DNA from: Thiosocius sp963736445
GTDB taxonomy: Bacteria > Pseudomonadota > Gammaproteobacteria > Chromatiales > Chromatiaceae
NCBI GenBank assembly: GCA_963736445.1
Contig: CAVTOY010000019.1
Span: forward strand, 124,001-188,000
DNA length: 64,000 bases
Reading direction: 5' to 3'
This document shows, piece by piece, positions 52,889-62,500 of this stretch. The position numbers were made by a program, and so were the translations under genes. Position 1 is the first letter of the stretch, and each line of letters begins with the position of its first letter. The notes beneath the pieces were generated by a model. The model was given only the letters and a program-made list of their open reading frames with translations. It was not told the DNA's origin and made no database searches.

Positions 52889-52970
52889 GACGTGCGTCTG
52901 CGTTCTGCCGCTGAGCCAGCCGACCGTGCGCAGAGGCCCCGGTCACGGGCCATGCAGGTATAGTCGACAC

Positions 52971-53828
52971 ATGAATGAATCCGACCAGTTTTTCGTTCGC
53001 GCAAATCGGCTTCTAGATCGCTGGGAGGCGCTGCTCGAGGGTCGCGGCGTCGCACCCGACTGGGGACATGATGCCTTCCGCTGGCGCCACGATCAGCACG
53101 GCATGCGCCTAGTGGCGGTGCCCAATCCGCACCGCGTGACACTCGATGACCTGCTGTGTATGGATGCGCAAAAGGCCGAGGTCATGCGCAACACCGAACA
53201 GTTCGTGCGCGGGCGCCCGGCCAACAATGTCCTGTTGTGGGGCGCCCGCGGAACCGGCAAGTCGACCTTGATCAAGGCGGTGTTCAATGCCTTCGTCAAC
53301 CGCGGGCTGCGACTGATTGAGGTGGAGAAGGAGCACCTGGTCGACCTGGTCGAGATTGTTGAGACGCTTGCGGGTCGACCGGAGCGCTTCCTGATCTACT
53401 GCGACGACCTCTCGTTCGAGGCCGATGACGCCGGCTACAAATCACTCAAGGCCGTGCTCGAGGGGTCGATCGCCGCACCGGCGGATAATGTGATGATCTA
53501 TGCGAGTTCCAACCGCCGCCATCTCCTGCCTGAGTCCAAAGCGGATAACCAGGATGTTCATGTGATCGACGGCGAGATCCACCCCGGTGAGGCCATCGAA
53601 GAGAAGGTCTCTCTGTCGGAGCGATTTGGCCTCTGGTTATCGTTCTACCCGTTCAATCAGGCGCAATACCTTGAGATCGTCGAACACTGGCTGCAGCGAC
53701 TCGACAGCGGAAGCTGCACCGACCAGGAGACCCGCGTCGCGGCCCTGCGCTGGGCACGCCAACGCGGCTCACGCAGCGGTCGCGTCGCCCGCCAGTTCGC
53801 CATCGATCAGGCGGGGCGCGTTGACTGA
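52971..53828 (+). CDS. DUF815-family AAA-type ATPase
   Basis: A 285-residue P-loop ATPase of the DUF815 group. The Walker A is LLWGARGTGKSTLIKAVFN (about 87-96) and the Walker B FLIYCDDLSFEADD. Sensor-like NVMIYASSNRRHLLPE and the C-terminal lid region WLSFYPFNQAQYLEIVEHWL follow. The HPGEAIEEKVSLSERFGLWLSF stretch is a hallmark of the family. Its role is not known; the fold resembles DnaA/DnaC-like loaders. ATG 52971 is close to the conserved ESDQFFVRANRLLDRWEALL. Its stop overlaps the TTG start of the acetyltransferase gene. Confidence 0.88.
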   Translation: MNESDQFFVRANRLLDRWEALLEGRGVAPDWGHDAFRWRHDQHGMRLVAVPNPHRVTLDDLLCMDAQKAEVMRNTEQFVRGRPANNVLLWGARGTGKSTLIKAVFNAFVNRGLRLIEVEKEHLVDLVEIVETLAGRPERFLIYCDDLSFEADDAGYKSLKAVLEGSIAAPADNVMIYASSNRRHLLPESKADNQDVHVIDGEIHPGEAIEEKVSLSERFGLWLSFYPFNQAQYLEIVEHWLQRLDSGSCTDQETRVAALRWARQRGSRSGRVARQFAIDQAGRVD

Positions 53829-54294
53829 GCAACGGCTGCGCGTGCGGCGAGTGGCGTTCGGTGAGCCGCGCGATGTCGCCGCCTACCTGGACCTGCTCGA
53901 CGCCTATGCGCGCGACCCGATGGGCGCTGGACACCCATTGCCCGAGGCCGTCCGGACGCGCCTCGCAACCGATCTCGCAGGCCTCCCCGGGGCACATTGT
54001 CTGCTCGCCGAAAGGGGTCCAGAGGCGGTCGGATTCGCGACCTGCTTCGTTGGCTATTCGACCTTCCAGGCACGTCCCTTGCTCAACATCCACGATATCG
54101 CCGTAGTGCCGCAATGGCGCGGTCGATCCGTGGGAAAGGCCTTGTTGGAGGCGATTGCGGAACTGGCTCGGGAGCTCGGCTGCTGTCGCATCACCCTAGA
54201 GGTCAGAGAGGACAACCCCCCCGCGCGCGCGGTCTACGAGCGAGCGGGGTTTAGCGCGGCACAATGCAGCCTGTTCATGGAAAAGAGGCTGTGA
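53821..54294 (+). CDS. GNAT-family N-acetyltransferase
   Basis: A 157-residue acetyl-CoA-dependent transferase. The GNAT core is visible as GAHCLLAERGPEAVGFATCFVGYSTFQARPLLNIHDIAVVPQWRGRSVGKALLEAIAELARELGCCRITLEVREDNPPARAVYERAGF, with the acetyl-CoA loop at PQWRGRSVGKALL (about 99-111). A TTG start at 53821 is the only in-frame option that fits, overlapping the ATPase gene's end by eight bases and implying coupling. The substrate (small molecule or protein N-terminus) cannot be told. It is followed 18 bp downstream by a strong terminator. Confidence 0.85.
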   Translation: MTEQRLRVRRVAFGEPRDVAAYLDLLDAYARDPMGAGHPLPEAVRTRLATDLAGLPGAHCLLAERGPEAVGFATCFVGYSTFQARPLLNIHDIAVVPQWRGRSVGKALLEAIAELARELGCCRITLEVREDNPPARAVYERAGFSAAQCSLFMEKRL

Positions 54295-54312
54295 GGTCGC
54301 GGCGCTAAAACA

Positions 54313-54335
54313 AACGCCCCGCGATGCGGGGCGTT
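54313..54335. terminator. Strong bidirectional terminator
   Basis: AACGCCCCGC and GCGGGGCGTT pair perfectly over a three-base loop, with TCTCC after it on the plus strand and a T-run (TTTGTTTTAG) on the minus strand. It lies between the converging acetyltransferase and msrQ genes. Confidence 0.8.
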
Positions 54336-54419
54336 TCTCCATCCACCGTTAAACCTGTTCTCTAAACCGCAAGCTTCAGTGTGAGTTGAAGTATTAGGCC
54401 CGAAACGCAATCCAAAAAA

Positions 54420-55058
54420 TTAGCGAGCATTGATAGGCTTGTCGGGCGAAAGTGAACGCGTGATCAATCCTGAGCGCCAGCGCAAGACAAGCAACAGCAT
54501 CAGCACGCCGGCATAGAGTAAGGGCTGCAGCTGGTCGGCCTTGACCAGCCAGAAGTAGTGCAGCACACCCAAGACCGACACGGCATAAGCCAGGCGATGC
54601 AGACGCTGCCAGTTTCGTCCCAGCCGCCGCTTCATCACGCGCGTCGAGGTCACCGCCAGCGGAAGCATCAACAGCCAGGCGGCGAACCCGACGGCCACGT
54701 ACGGGCGCTTGGCGATATCCGACACGATGTTCGCCCAGACCAGTTCCTGATCGAGCCAGGCCCAGGTGAGCAGATGCAGGCTGATGTAGAAGAACGCGAA
54801 AAGACCCAGCATGCGGCGGAAGCGCAGCAGTAGGTTCCAGCCAGTCAGGCGGCGCAGCGGCGTGACCGCGAGCATGATCAAAAGAAAGCGCAGACCCCAC
54901 TGCCCAGTGACGTCGGTAACGCGCTCCACCGGGTTGGCGCCGAGATCGCCGGCGATCGCACCGCTGAGGAGCAGCGCAAAAGGTGCCAGGCAGGCGGTTG
55001 TCACCATCAGTTTGAGCGCGAAGTGCAACCAGCGGCCGGTGGCGGATGGCTTGCTCAT
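54420..55058 (-). CDS. msrQ: MsrQ, haem-binding membrane subunit of periplasmic methionine sulfoxide reductase
   Basis: A 212-residue polytopic b-type cytochrome with about six membrane helices. It passes quinol electrons to MsrP. Haem-ligand histidines appear in FFYISLHLLTW, LGRNWQRLHRLAYAVSVLGVLHYFW. The segment GANPVERVTDVTGQWGLRFLLIMLAVTPLRR is characteristic of the YedZ/MsrQ family. The ATG at 55056-55058 shares one base with the msrP stop (TGATG). It ends with TAA at 54420-54422. Confidence 0.93.
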   Translation of the reverse strand: MSKPSATGRWLHFALKLMVTTACLAPFALLLSGAIAGDLGANPVERVTDVTGQWGLRFLLIMLAVTPLRRLTGWNLLLRFRRMLGLFAFFYISLHLLTWAWLDQELVWANIVSDIAKRPYVAVGFAAWLLMLPLAVTSTRVMKRRLGRNWQRLHRLAYAVSVLGVLHYFWLVKADQLQPLLYAGVLMLLLVLRWRSGLITRSLSPDKPINAR

Positions 55059-56020
55059 CAGTAAAACTTCGCAAGATCCATTCCACGATAGAGACCAGAG
55101 ACCTGTTCCGCGTAGCCATTGAACATCAGCGTGGGCTGCTTCTTCGCGAACAAGCCATCTCCGACCACCCTGTGCCGTGCCTGGCTCCAACGCGGGTGAT
55201 CCACGTCTGGATTCACATTGGCATAAAAACCGTATTCCTGCGGTGCCAGCCGCCACCAAGAGGTCTCGGGGATCGTCTGCGTAAAGCTGATCCGCACAAT
55301 CGACTTGATGCTCTTGAAACCATATTTCCACGGCACGACGAGACGCAGCGGCGCGCCATTCTGGTTCGGCAGGAGTTCACCGTATAGGCCTGTCGCGAGA
55401 ATCGTGAGCGGGTGCATCGCCTCATCCATGCGCAGCCCCTCCCGATAGGGCCAATCGAGCACGGTGCGCGCCTGACCCGGCATCTGCTCCCTATCGACCA
55501 GCGTCTCGAACGCTACATATTTTGCGCGCGAGTTTGGCCTGAAACGCTGCAGCAGGTCGCGCAGAGGAAATCCGACCCAAGGCACGACCATCGCCCAGGC
55601 CTCTACGCAACGTAGACGATAGATGCGCTCTTCCTGCATGAACCCCGAAAGAATGTCCTCGATGCCGATCTCACCGGGCGCGTCACACTGGCCGTCGACC
55701 ACCACCTGCCAGGGGCGCGTCTGCAGCGTGTGGGCATGCTCTGCCGGATCACGCTTGTCGGTACCGAATTCGTAGAAATTGTTGTATTTCGTGACGAAAT
55801 CATAGGCGGTCGGCTGCAGATCATCGCCGTAGGCGGTGTCCATGACGCCGGGAATCGGCTTCCCCTTGCCTACGGGTTCCATTAGGGCCCCAGCCGGCCC
55901 GCTCGCCAGCACGCTGCCACCCAATGCTGCCACGGCCTTGAGGAACTCGCGCCGACGGGCATAGACCCCGGCCGGGGTGATCTCAGAGTGTCGGATGTCA
56001 CTGGGTCTCTTAATCAACAC
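55058..56020 (-). CDS. msrP: MsrP, periplasmic protein-methionine-sulfoxide reductase (molybdenum cofactor)
   Basis: A 320-residue molybdoenzyme that repairs oxidised methionines in periplasmic proteins. It carries a Tat signal (ARRREFLKAVAALGGSVLASGPAGA). Conserved parts are NNFYEFGTDKRDPAEHAHTLQTRPWQVVVDG, the Mo-ligating Cys in YRLRCVEAWAMVVPWVGFPL, GLRMDEAMHPLTILATGLYGELLPNQNGAPLRLVVPWKYGFKSIKSI and TSWWRLAPQEYGFYANVNPDVDHPRWSQA. Length is normal. It forms an operon with msrQ. The complex acts at the outer face of the inner membrane. Confidence 0.95.
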   Translation of the reverse strand: MLIKRPSDIRHSEITPAGVYARRREFLKAVAALGGSVLASGPAGALMEPVGKGKPIPGVMDTAYGDDLQPTAYDFVTKYNNFYEFGTDKRDPAEHAHTLQTRPWQVVVDGQCDAPGEIGIEDILSGFMQEERIYRLRCVEAWAMVVPWVGFPLRDLLQRFRPNSRAKYVAFETLVDREQMPGQARTVLDWPYREGLRMDEAMHPLTILATGLYGELLPNQNGAPLRLVVPWKYGFKSIKSIVRISFTQTIPETSWWRLAPQEYGFYANVNPDVDHPRWSQARHRVVGDGLFAKKQPTLMFNGYAEQVSGLYRGMDLAKFY

Positions 56021-56074
56021 GACAATCAGCCTCCATTTGTCTGCCGATAGGACCTGATGAACCCGCGGTTCATT

Positions 56075-56275
56075 TCACCCAGACTCGGGAGGTCCTGGAC
56101 GGCCCTGCCGGTTGTACCACAGCACTGGCATGAGGGCGGCCAGGAAGGTCGCGGCCATGGACTCGTTTGCCGAACCGCCATAGGCCAGCACCGCGAACCC
56201 CGCAGCGCCGCCCAGCACGCTGCAGAGCAGCGCAGTACGAAAGAGACGACAGCGTTCGCATACTTTACCTGGCAT
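56075..56275 (-). CDS. Small membrane protein of unknown function
   Basis: A 66-residue protein with two hydrophobic segments (TALLCSVLGGAAGFAVLAYGG and MAATFLAALMPVLWY) and a short Cys pair in KVCERCRLFR at the N-terminus. The tail RQGRPGPPESG is polar. The ATG at 56273-56275 is the most plausible start: further upstream, at 36 bp, lies repeat copy B. No recognisable family; the composition and helix pair support a real membrane protein but not a function. Confidence 0.5.
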   Translation of the reverse strand: MPGKVCERCRLFRTALLCSVLGGAAGFAVLAYGGSANESMAATFLAALMPVLWYNRQGRPGPPESG

Positions 56276-56310
56276 GGGCTCGAGCATAGCCCGATTTCGG
56301 CCCGGCGCGG

Positions 56311-56493
56311 CTAACCTACAAATCTCACCGATTTCCTGCTGCGGGCGTCGATTCACTCGCCCTAACGGGGCGTACTCGCTACAGCCGGTTCGACGCAGTG
56401 TCAGCTACGCCTTCACCGTCTTTCACTGCGTGCGTCCCGCCATGGCGGCGTCTCCACACCCTCGCAACGAAAAACGGTGAGATTTGCAGGCTA
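56311..56493 (-). repeat. 183-bp MITE-like inverted-repeat element, copy B
   Basis: Exactly 183 bp from CTAACCTACAAATCTCACCG to CGGTGAGATTTGCAGGCTA. It is in the opposite orientation to copies A and C: the shared core appears as GACGCAGTGTCAGCTACG. One terminal repeat has two changes relative to copy A. It fills most of the gap between the divergent small membrane protein gene and the 56584 gene, so it lies in their promoter region. Confidence 0.9.
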
Positions 56494-56583
56494 AGCGAGA
56501 GACTTGAGATTCCCTGGCGCCCGTAATACAAGACGAAATATGTCTCACCTCGCATCCACCATTGCGCTGAATCCTTGGTTCGC

Positions 56584-57546
56584 ATGATTCAAGACACCAG
56601 GGCCCGTTGCTATGGTCAGCGCATGCTGAGCCCGTTTCGCGGGGTCATGCACAGTATCGTCAATGATTCCGCCGATGCGGTGACCACCGATGGACGCGTC
56701 TGGACCTTGTATGTCCGCGGCGAGTGCCTGTACGAAGATCTGCCAGACCTCGACAATCGCCAGGTGACCATCCCGGACGTGAAGTACGGACAGTGGTCTG
56801 CGACGCGCGGCTTTCGGCGAGCCCCGATACGCCTTCCGACCTTTGATGCCAGGGTGCGTGAGGAGGGCGACAGACTGTTGCAGGCCGTGCAGCACCATGC
56901 CGACTCGCTCCCGTTCCCGCTGGCCGACCGCTTCGAACTCTGGCTGCTGCATGCAACGACCGGCCACCCGCTGGCGATGATCGCGTCCTGCTGCGATGCC
57001 GAGGAGTGCGAATTGCCGGCCTTGGTGCGCTGGACGCCAGGCCAGCTCTGCATGGCCGAGCTCGAGGAGGCCCGGCAACTCTCGCGCATCATCGGCGAGC
57101 TTGCCGGTAAACCGTCACACGCGCAGTGGTTCGAGCGCCATGCCGACGGCAGTGGCAGCCCGCGCAGCGGCACCTTTAGCGACCAACACGCGGTGCCGCA
57201 GGATGACCTCCCGGCCGCGTGCTTCGACCCCCTGTTTGTCGACCCGAGTGCACTCACGGCACCGCAGGTCCGCCTGCTCGAGGCCGTGCTTGCCTGGCAG
57301 TCGCCCGCGCTTTTGCAGCTACCCGATCTGACAGCTGCACAGCGCGCCGCATTCGAGACGGCGGCCTGCCGGCATGCCCTGCGGCTGGCCGAACAGTTGC
57401 CGCTGTACCCTTGCGTCCTCGATGGCGCCGCCATTACCGCCGCGTTGGTCGAGGCACGCCTGCGCCGCAGCAGCACCGCAGCCGCTGCATCCGGCGATGG
57501 AACCCGCCCGCTGTCTCCCTTCTATTTGGAGATCCCCGAGAGCTAG
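56584..57546 (+). CDS. Protein of unknown function
   Basis: A 320-residue soluble protein without a signal peptide. The N-terminal part reads MIQDTRARCYGQRMLSPFRGVMHSIVNDSADAVTTDGRVWTLYVRGECLYEDL; the middle has ADRFELWLLHATTGHPLAMIASCCDAEEC and WTPGQLCMAELEEARQLSRIIGELAG; the C-terminal half is rich in leucine helices (LLEAVLAWQSPALLQLPDL). ATG 56584 is three codons after a TTG that also stays open. The stop codon TAG (57544-57546) is the edge of repeat copy C, so the C-terminus may have been changed by that insertion. I do not recognise a family. Confidence 0.65.
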   Translation: MIQDTRARCYGQRMLSPFRGVMHSIVNDSADAVTTDGRVWTLYVRGECLYEDLPDLDNRQVTIPDVKYGQWSATRGFRRAPIRLPTFDARVREEGDRLLQAVQHHADSLPFPLADRFELWLLHATTGHPLAMIASCCDAEECELPALVRWTPGQLCMAELEEARQLSRIIGELAGKPSHAQWFERHADGSGSPRSGTFSDQHAVPQDDLPAACFDPLFVDPSALTAPQVRLLEAVLAWQSPALLQLPDLTAAQRAAFETAACRHALRLAEQLPLYPCVLDGAAITAALVEARLRRSSTAAAASGDGTRPLSPFYLEIPES

Positions 57547-57725
57547 CCCGCTTATCTCACCGGGTTTCGTCGCGAGGGCGGCGGGATTCCGCTGTGACGG
57601 GGTGCACGCAGTGAAAGACGGCGCCGGCGTAGCTGACACTACGTCAAACCGGCCGTAACGAGTACGCCTCGTCACAGCGAGCATAGCGGTGACCGCAGCA
57701 AGAAGTTGGTGAGATATGCAGGCTA
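57543..57725 (+). repeat. 183-bp MITE-like inverted-repeat element, copy C
   Basis: Exactly 183 bp, starting CTAGCCCGCTTATCTCACCG and ending GTGAGATATGCAGGCTA. The core AGCTGACACTACGTC is shared with copy A. Its left edge provides the TAG stop of the plus-strand gene, and its right edge provides the TAG stop of the minus-strand gene, so the element exactly fills the space between two convergent coding regions. Confidence 0.9.
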
Positions 57726-59270
57726 GAGACCCATGCCGGTGGTAAACAGCGTCGAGATCAGCTGCTCGACTGGCGCATTGTCGTCGGTCAGCAGCGGCAC
57801 ATCGGGCTGAGGCGAGGCCGGTTGCCAAACGCGCTCGGTCACCCGGACCCAGCGCCGCTGCGGGCGCGTGGCGGCATGCAGGCGCTGCCTGCCCGAGGCC
57901 ATGGCAGTCTCCACATTGGCCGCGGTAATCACGTAGGTCACACGCGCCTCGGCCGCCGGCACCTCATCCAACCATACGTCCACATAATCGAAGACCGTCG
58001 CCAGCGTCTTCACCAGGGCCTGTGCCAGGCGACCGTTCGGGTAGGCATCGACCAGATTCATTACGTAGATGCCGTCATCGGCGAGGCGTTGCCGAAGCAA
58101 ACGGGCGAATTCCTGGGTCACCAGGTGATACGGGACGGCGACGTCATGAAAGGCGTCACCGACGATGATATCGAACCGTTCGTCCCCCGGTAGCGCGCGC
58201 AATATCGCACGCGCATCGCCATGGATGACGCGCATGTCGCGGTCATCGAGAAACAGCTCGTCGCGCGCGGTCTGTGTGACCATGGGGTCCAGCTCGGCAA
58301 CCGTGATCGCGACCGGCAGGTTGGCCAACCACAGCGCTCGCGGCTGCGTGAAGGCGCCGCCACCGATGAAAAAGGCGCGTAAGCCGCCTTTATCGTGATG
58401 GTGGCGACACATCAATTCCTGCATCAAGTGCACATAGGGCGCACTCAGGAAGGTGCCGTCGTTCTCGACGTTCGTGCCATGCAGCAGATGGTCCAGCACT
58501 AGGCTGCGCGCCTGGCCCAGCACCGGGTCGACGCCCTCGCCCACGGTGCGGATGCAGAAATAGCTGCTCTCCCGGTCACACGGCGAGGCCAACGCCGGAT
58601 TGAAGAAGGTGCCAAGGCCAAGCACTGCCGCACCCAGCAGGGCGATAATCGTCACGACGGTCCGCCGCCGGTTGACCAGCGGCCGGATGAACAACAGACC
58701 ACTGAGCAACAACATCAGGCCACAGGCCAAGACCACATTCCGCGATCCCATGGCCGGTATCAGCCACCAGGCGGCAGCAAAGGTGCCGAGGATGCTGCCG
58801 GTGGCACCCAGCGCATGCATCATGCCGACGATGTGTCCGGTACGGGAACTCTGTGCGAGCGCCAGGGTGGTCAGCAGCGGGGTCACGATGCCGATCAGGA
58901 TCGCCGGCAGCAGAAACAAGGCGAGCACCAGAATCAGGCTGGTGCTGAGGATGGACAGCGCATAGCCGTCCAGGCCGCGCGCCGTGGCCAGCAGCAGCCA
59001 CGGGATCAGCAGTGCCGACAATCCCGCCGCGATTAATACGCCGCCGGCCGCTTCGGCCGTCGCCTGCCGGTCGGCCCAGGCACCGCCCAGTGCATTGCCG
59101 ATCGACAGACCCGCCAGCACGACGCCGATCACCGCCGACCAGGTGTAGAGTGAGACACCCACATAGGGCGCAATCAGGCGCGCGGCGACGATCTCGAGTA
59201 CCAAGAGCAAGGCCGAGCTCAGGAACACGATAACGGCATACAGGGTGATTTTGCGCTGTTTGTGGTCCAC
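57723..59270 (-). CDS. Spermidine synthase-like protein with fused membrane transporter-type domain
   Basis: A 515-residue protein. Residues 1 to about 220 hold seven to eight membrane helices (LYAVIVFLSSALLLVLEIVAARLIAPYVGVSLYTWSAVIGVVLAGLSIGNALGGAWAD is the conserved opening). The rest is a Rossmann-type polyamine aminopropyltransferase-like domain with AFFIGGGAFTQPRALWLANLP, ITVAELDPMV, MRVIHGDARAILRALPGDERFDIIVGDAFHDVAVPYHLVTQEF. The enzyme domain is cytosolic. Whether it makes spermidine or another aminopropyl or methyl product is not known. The stop codon is contributed by repeat copy C. Confidence 0.85.
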   Translation of the reverse strand: MDHKQRKITLYAVIVFLSSALLLVLEIVAARLIAPYVGVSLYTWSAVIGVVLAGLSIGNALGGAWADRQATAEAAGGVLIAAGLSALLIPWLLLATARGLDGYALSILSTSLILVLALFLLPAILIGIVTPLLTTLALAQSSRTGHIVGMMHALGATGSILGTFAAAWWLIPAMGSRNVVLACGLMLLLSGLLFIRPLVNRRRTVVTIIALLGAAVLGLGTFFNPALASPCDRESSYFCIRTVGEGVDPVLGQARSLVLDHLLHGTNVENDGTFLSAPYVHLMQELMCRHHHDKGGLRAFFIGGGAFTQPRALWLANLPVAITVAELDPMVTQTARDELFLDDRDMRVIHGDARAILRALPGDERFDIIVGDAFHDVAVPYHLVTQEFARLLRQRLADDGIYVMNLVDAYPNGRLAQALVKTLATVFDYVDVWLDEVPAAEARVTYVITAANVETAMASGRQRLHAATRPQRRWVRVTERVWQPASPQPDVPLLTDDNAPVEQLISTLFTTGMGL

Positions 59271-59332
59271 TGTGTCTTGATCCAGCGCCGGCTGCAGTCG
59301 TGTTCCACTGGATGGCGCACCAGCTGGCGCCG

Positions 59333-59542
59333 TCAGTAGTGCGGTGGCGGCGGCTCCTCGGCTGTCGCGTCACCGAGTGGTGAGGGTTGCAGCGCAAGCA
59401 GCATCTGCCTGACCTGCGCCAGATCGGCGCGCAATTGTGCGATCAGCCCGTCCTGCTGCGCCACGGCGCGGTTCAGGGTCTCTATCGCCAACTCCTGGTG
59501 GGTCAAACGGATTTGCAGATCCTCCATTTGCTGCTCCGTCAT
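59333..59542 (-). CDS. slyX: SlyX-family protein
   Basis: A 69-residue coiled-coil protein starting MTEQQMEDLQIRLTHQELAIETLNRAVAQQDGLIAQLRADLAQVRQMLLAL and ending in the usual proline-rich tail EEPPPPHY. SlyX proteins are short helical proteins of unknown function in gammaproteobacteria. The ATG overlaps the purL stop (ATGA at 59539-59542), which suggests coupling. Confidence 0.9.
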   Translation of the reverse strand: MTEQQMEDLQIRLTHQELAIETLNRAVAQQDGLIAQLRADLAQVRQMLLALQPSPLGDATAEEPPPPHY

Positions 59543-62500
59543 CCCAGCCACCGCCGCGCATTCCGGAACAGGCGGCGCCAGGGCGCATCCTCCAACCAGT
59601 CATCCGGATGCCAGGAGTTCTGCACCGCGCGCACAACGCGTTCCGGATGCGGCATCATGATGGTAACCCGACCGTCAGCGCTGCTCAGGCCCGCGATTCC
59701 CTGCGGAGAACCGTTTGGATTGGCCGGATACCGCTCGGCCACTTCACCGCTGTTCTCGATGAAACGCAGTGCCACCTGCGGCGCGACCGAAATCAATTGT
59801 TGCGCGCTGGCGAATTCAGCTCGTCCCTCACCGTGGGCAACGGCGATCGGCAGGCGCGAGCCGACCATGCCGTCGAGCAGGACCGAAGGGGTCCGCTGCA
59901 CCTCGACCATGACGAAGCGCGCCTCGAACTGCTCCGAGCGATTGCGCACGAAGTGGGGCCAGTGTTCGGCACCGGGGATCAGCGCCTTCAGGTTCGACAG
60001 CATCTGACAACCATTGCACACGCCCAGGCTGAAGGTATCCGGACGTTCGAAGAAGGCTCCGAACTGGTCCCGCGCACGATCGTTGAACAAGATCGACTTG
60101 GCCCAACCCTCGCCCGCGCCCAGGACATCGCCGTAGCTAAACCCCCCGCAGGCCGCCATGCCCTGGAAATCGCGCAGGTCAATGCGGCCCGCGAGGATGT
60201 CGGACATGTGGACGTCGACGCATTCGAAGCCCGACTTGTTGAACGCGGCCGCCATCTCGAGTTGGCCATTGACGCCCTGCTCCCGCAGAATGGCGACACG
60301 CGGTCGTCGACGCTCGACAAAGGGCGCGGCCACATCGTCATTGTGGTCGAAGGTAAGCTGCACCGACAGGCCGGGATCGACCTCCGCAATGCGTGCGAAC
60401 TCCTCCGCCGCGCACCGCGGGTCGTCACGCAACGCCTGCAGGTGCCGGGTGGTCTCCGACCAGGCCTGCTGCAGCGACGCCCGGCTGCCTTCGAATATCA
60501 TCCGTCCCGCATGCCGCACACGGATCGCGTCGCTGTCGGTCACCGTGCCGATCAGCTGGCAGCAGGCGCCCAGTCCCGCATGCTCGAGGGCGTTCAGTAC
60601 GTCGTCACTGTCACTGTGACGGACCTGAAGCACCGCCCCCAGCTCTTCGTTAAACAGCACCTCCAGGTCCTGCTGGGCGAGCCCGGACAGGTCGATCTCC
60701 AAACCGCAGCGGCCCGCGAAGGCCATTTCGCACAGGGTCGTGAACAGGCCGCCGTCAGATCGGTCGTGATAGGCCAGCACAAGGCGATCGCGATTCAGCT
60801 CCTGGATCGTATGAAAAAATGCCTTGAGCAGCGCCGAATCATCGACGTTCGGGGCCCCATCGCCGGTCTGCCGATACACCTGCGCAAGCGCCGAGCCGCC
60901 GAGGCGGTTTCGCCCTTGGCCGAGATCGATCAGCACCAGATCGGTGTCACCGAGGTCCGTGCGCAACTGCGGGGTGAGGGTCTGCCGCACGTCGCCGACC
61001 GGGGCGAACGCAGAGATGATCAGCGACAAGGGTGCCGTCATCTCTCGCATCGCGCCGTCATGCTGCCACACCGTCTTCATCGACATCGAATCCTTGCCGA
61101 CCGGGATCGCAATACCGAGCGCCGGACACAGGTCCATACCCACTGCCTGCACGGCATCGAACAGCCGCGCGTCCTCGCCCGGATGACCAGCCGCCGCCAT
61201 CCAATTGGCCGACAGCTTCACATCCCCCAGCCGGCCTATCGCGGCCGCGGCCAGATTCGTCAGACCCTCGCCGATCGCCATGCGCGCCGACGCGGCGGCA
61301 TCGAGCAGGGCCAGCGGGGTGCGTTCTCCCAGACTCATCGCCTCGCCGCGGTAGCCATCGAAGTCCGCCGCTGTGACGGCAACATCCGCTACCGGCACCT
61401 GCCAGGGACCGACCATCTGATCGCGCGCGACCATACCGGTGACGCTGCGGTCACCGATGGAGATCAGGAATGTCTTGTTGGCAACACTGGGCAGCCGCAG
61501 CACGCGCTCGGCCGCCTCGGCAACACTGACGTCATTGAGCGCCAGTGGTCGCAACAGCGGCCTCTCTCGGCGTACATTGCGTTGCATACGCGGTGGCTTG
61601 CCGAACAGCAAAGACATCGGCATATCGATCGGCCTGGCGTTGAAATGGCTATCGCCCAGCACCAGCCGCTGCTCTGCGCTCGTCTCACCGACGATCGCAT
61701 AGGGACAGCGCTCGCGCACGCAGATCGCCTCGAACTCGGCCAAGCGCTCGCCCGCAATGGCCAGCACATAGCGTTCCTGCGCCTCGTTACACCAGATCTC
61801 CATCGGCGACATGCCGGGGTCGTCGTTCGGTACAGCACGGAGTTCGAAGTTGCCGCCGCGCGCCGCATCGTGCACCAGTTCAGGCAGCGCATTGGACAGT
61901 CCGCCGGCACCGACATCGTGGATGAACAGGATCGGGTTGACGTCGCCGCGCTGCCAGCAGCGATCGATCACCTCCTGACAGCGCCGCTCCATCTCAGGGT
62001 TGGCGCGCTGCACAGAGGCGAAGTCCAGGTCTTCCGCCGAGGTGCCGGAGGCCATTGATGAGGCCGCCCCGCCGCCGAGACCGATCAACATCGCCGGTCC
62101 GCCCAGCACAATCAGAGGCGTGCCAGCAGGGAAGGCGTCCTTTTCGATATCTCGATAACGGATGTTGCCCACCCCACCGGCGAGCATGATCGGTTTGTGA
62201 TAGCCGCGCAGCTCGTCCGCTGCGGTGCCGGGTACCCGCTCCTCGAAGGTGCGAAAATACCCAAGAAGATTGGGGCGGCCAAATTCGTTGTTGAATGCAG
62301 CCGCGCCTATCGGTCCCTCGAGCATAATGTCGAGTGCGCTGACGATCCGGCTCGGTCTGCCGAAATCGGCCTCCCAGGGCTGCTGCGCCCCTGGAATGCG
62401 CAGATTGGACACCGAGAAACCGCACAGCCCCGCCTTGGGCTTGGCACCTTTACCGGTCGCCCCCTCGTCGCGGATCTCGCCGCCGGCGCCGGTTGCGGCC

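Noticed and set aside
59437..62058. Long open frame on the plus strand across purL (over 870 codons)
   Set aside because: It is antisense to a complete purL with all catalytic motifs and has no family features; high GC content leaves such shadow frames open.
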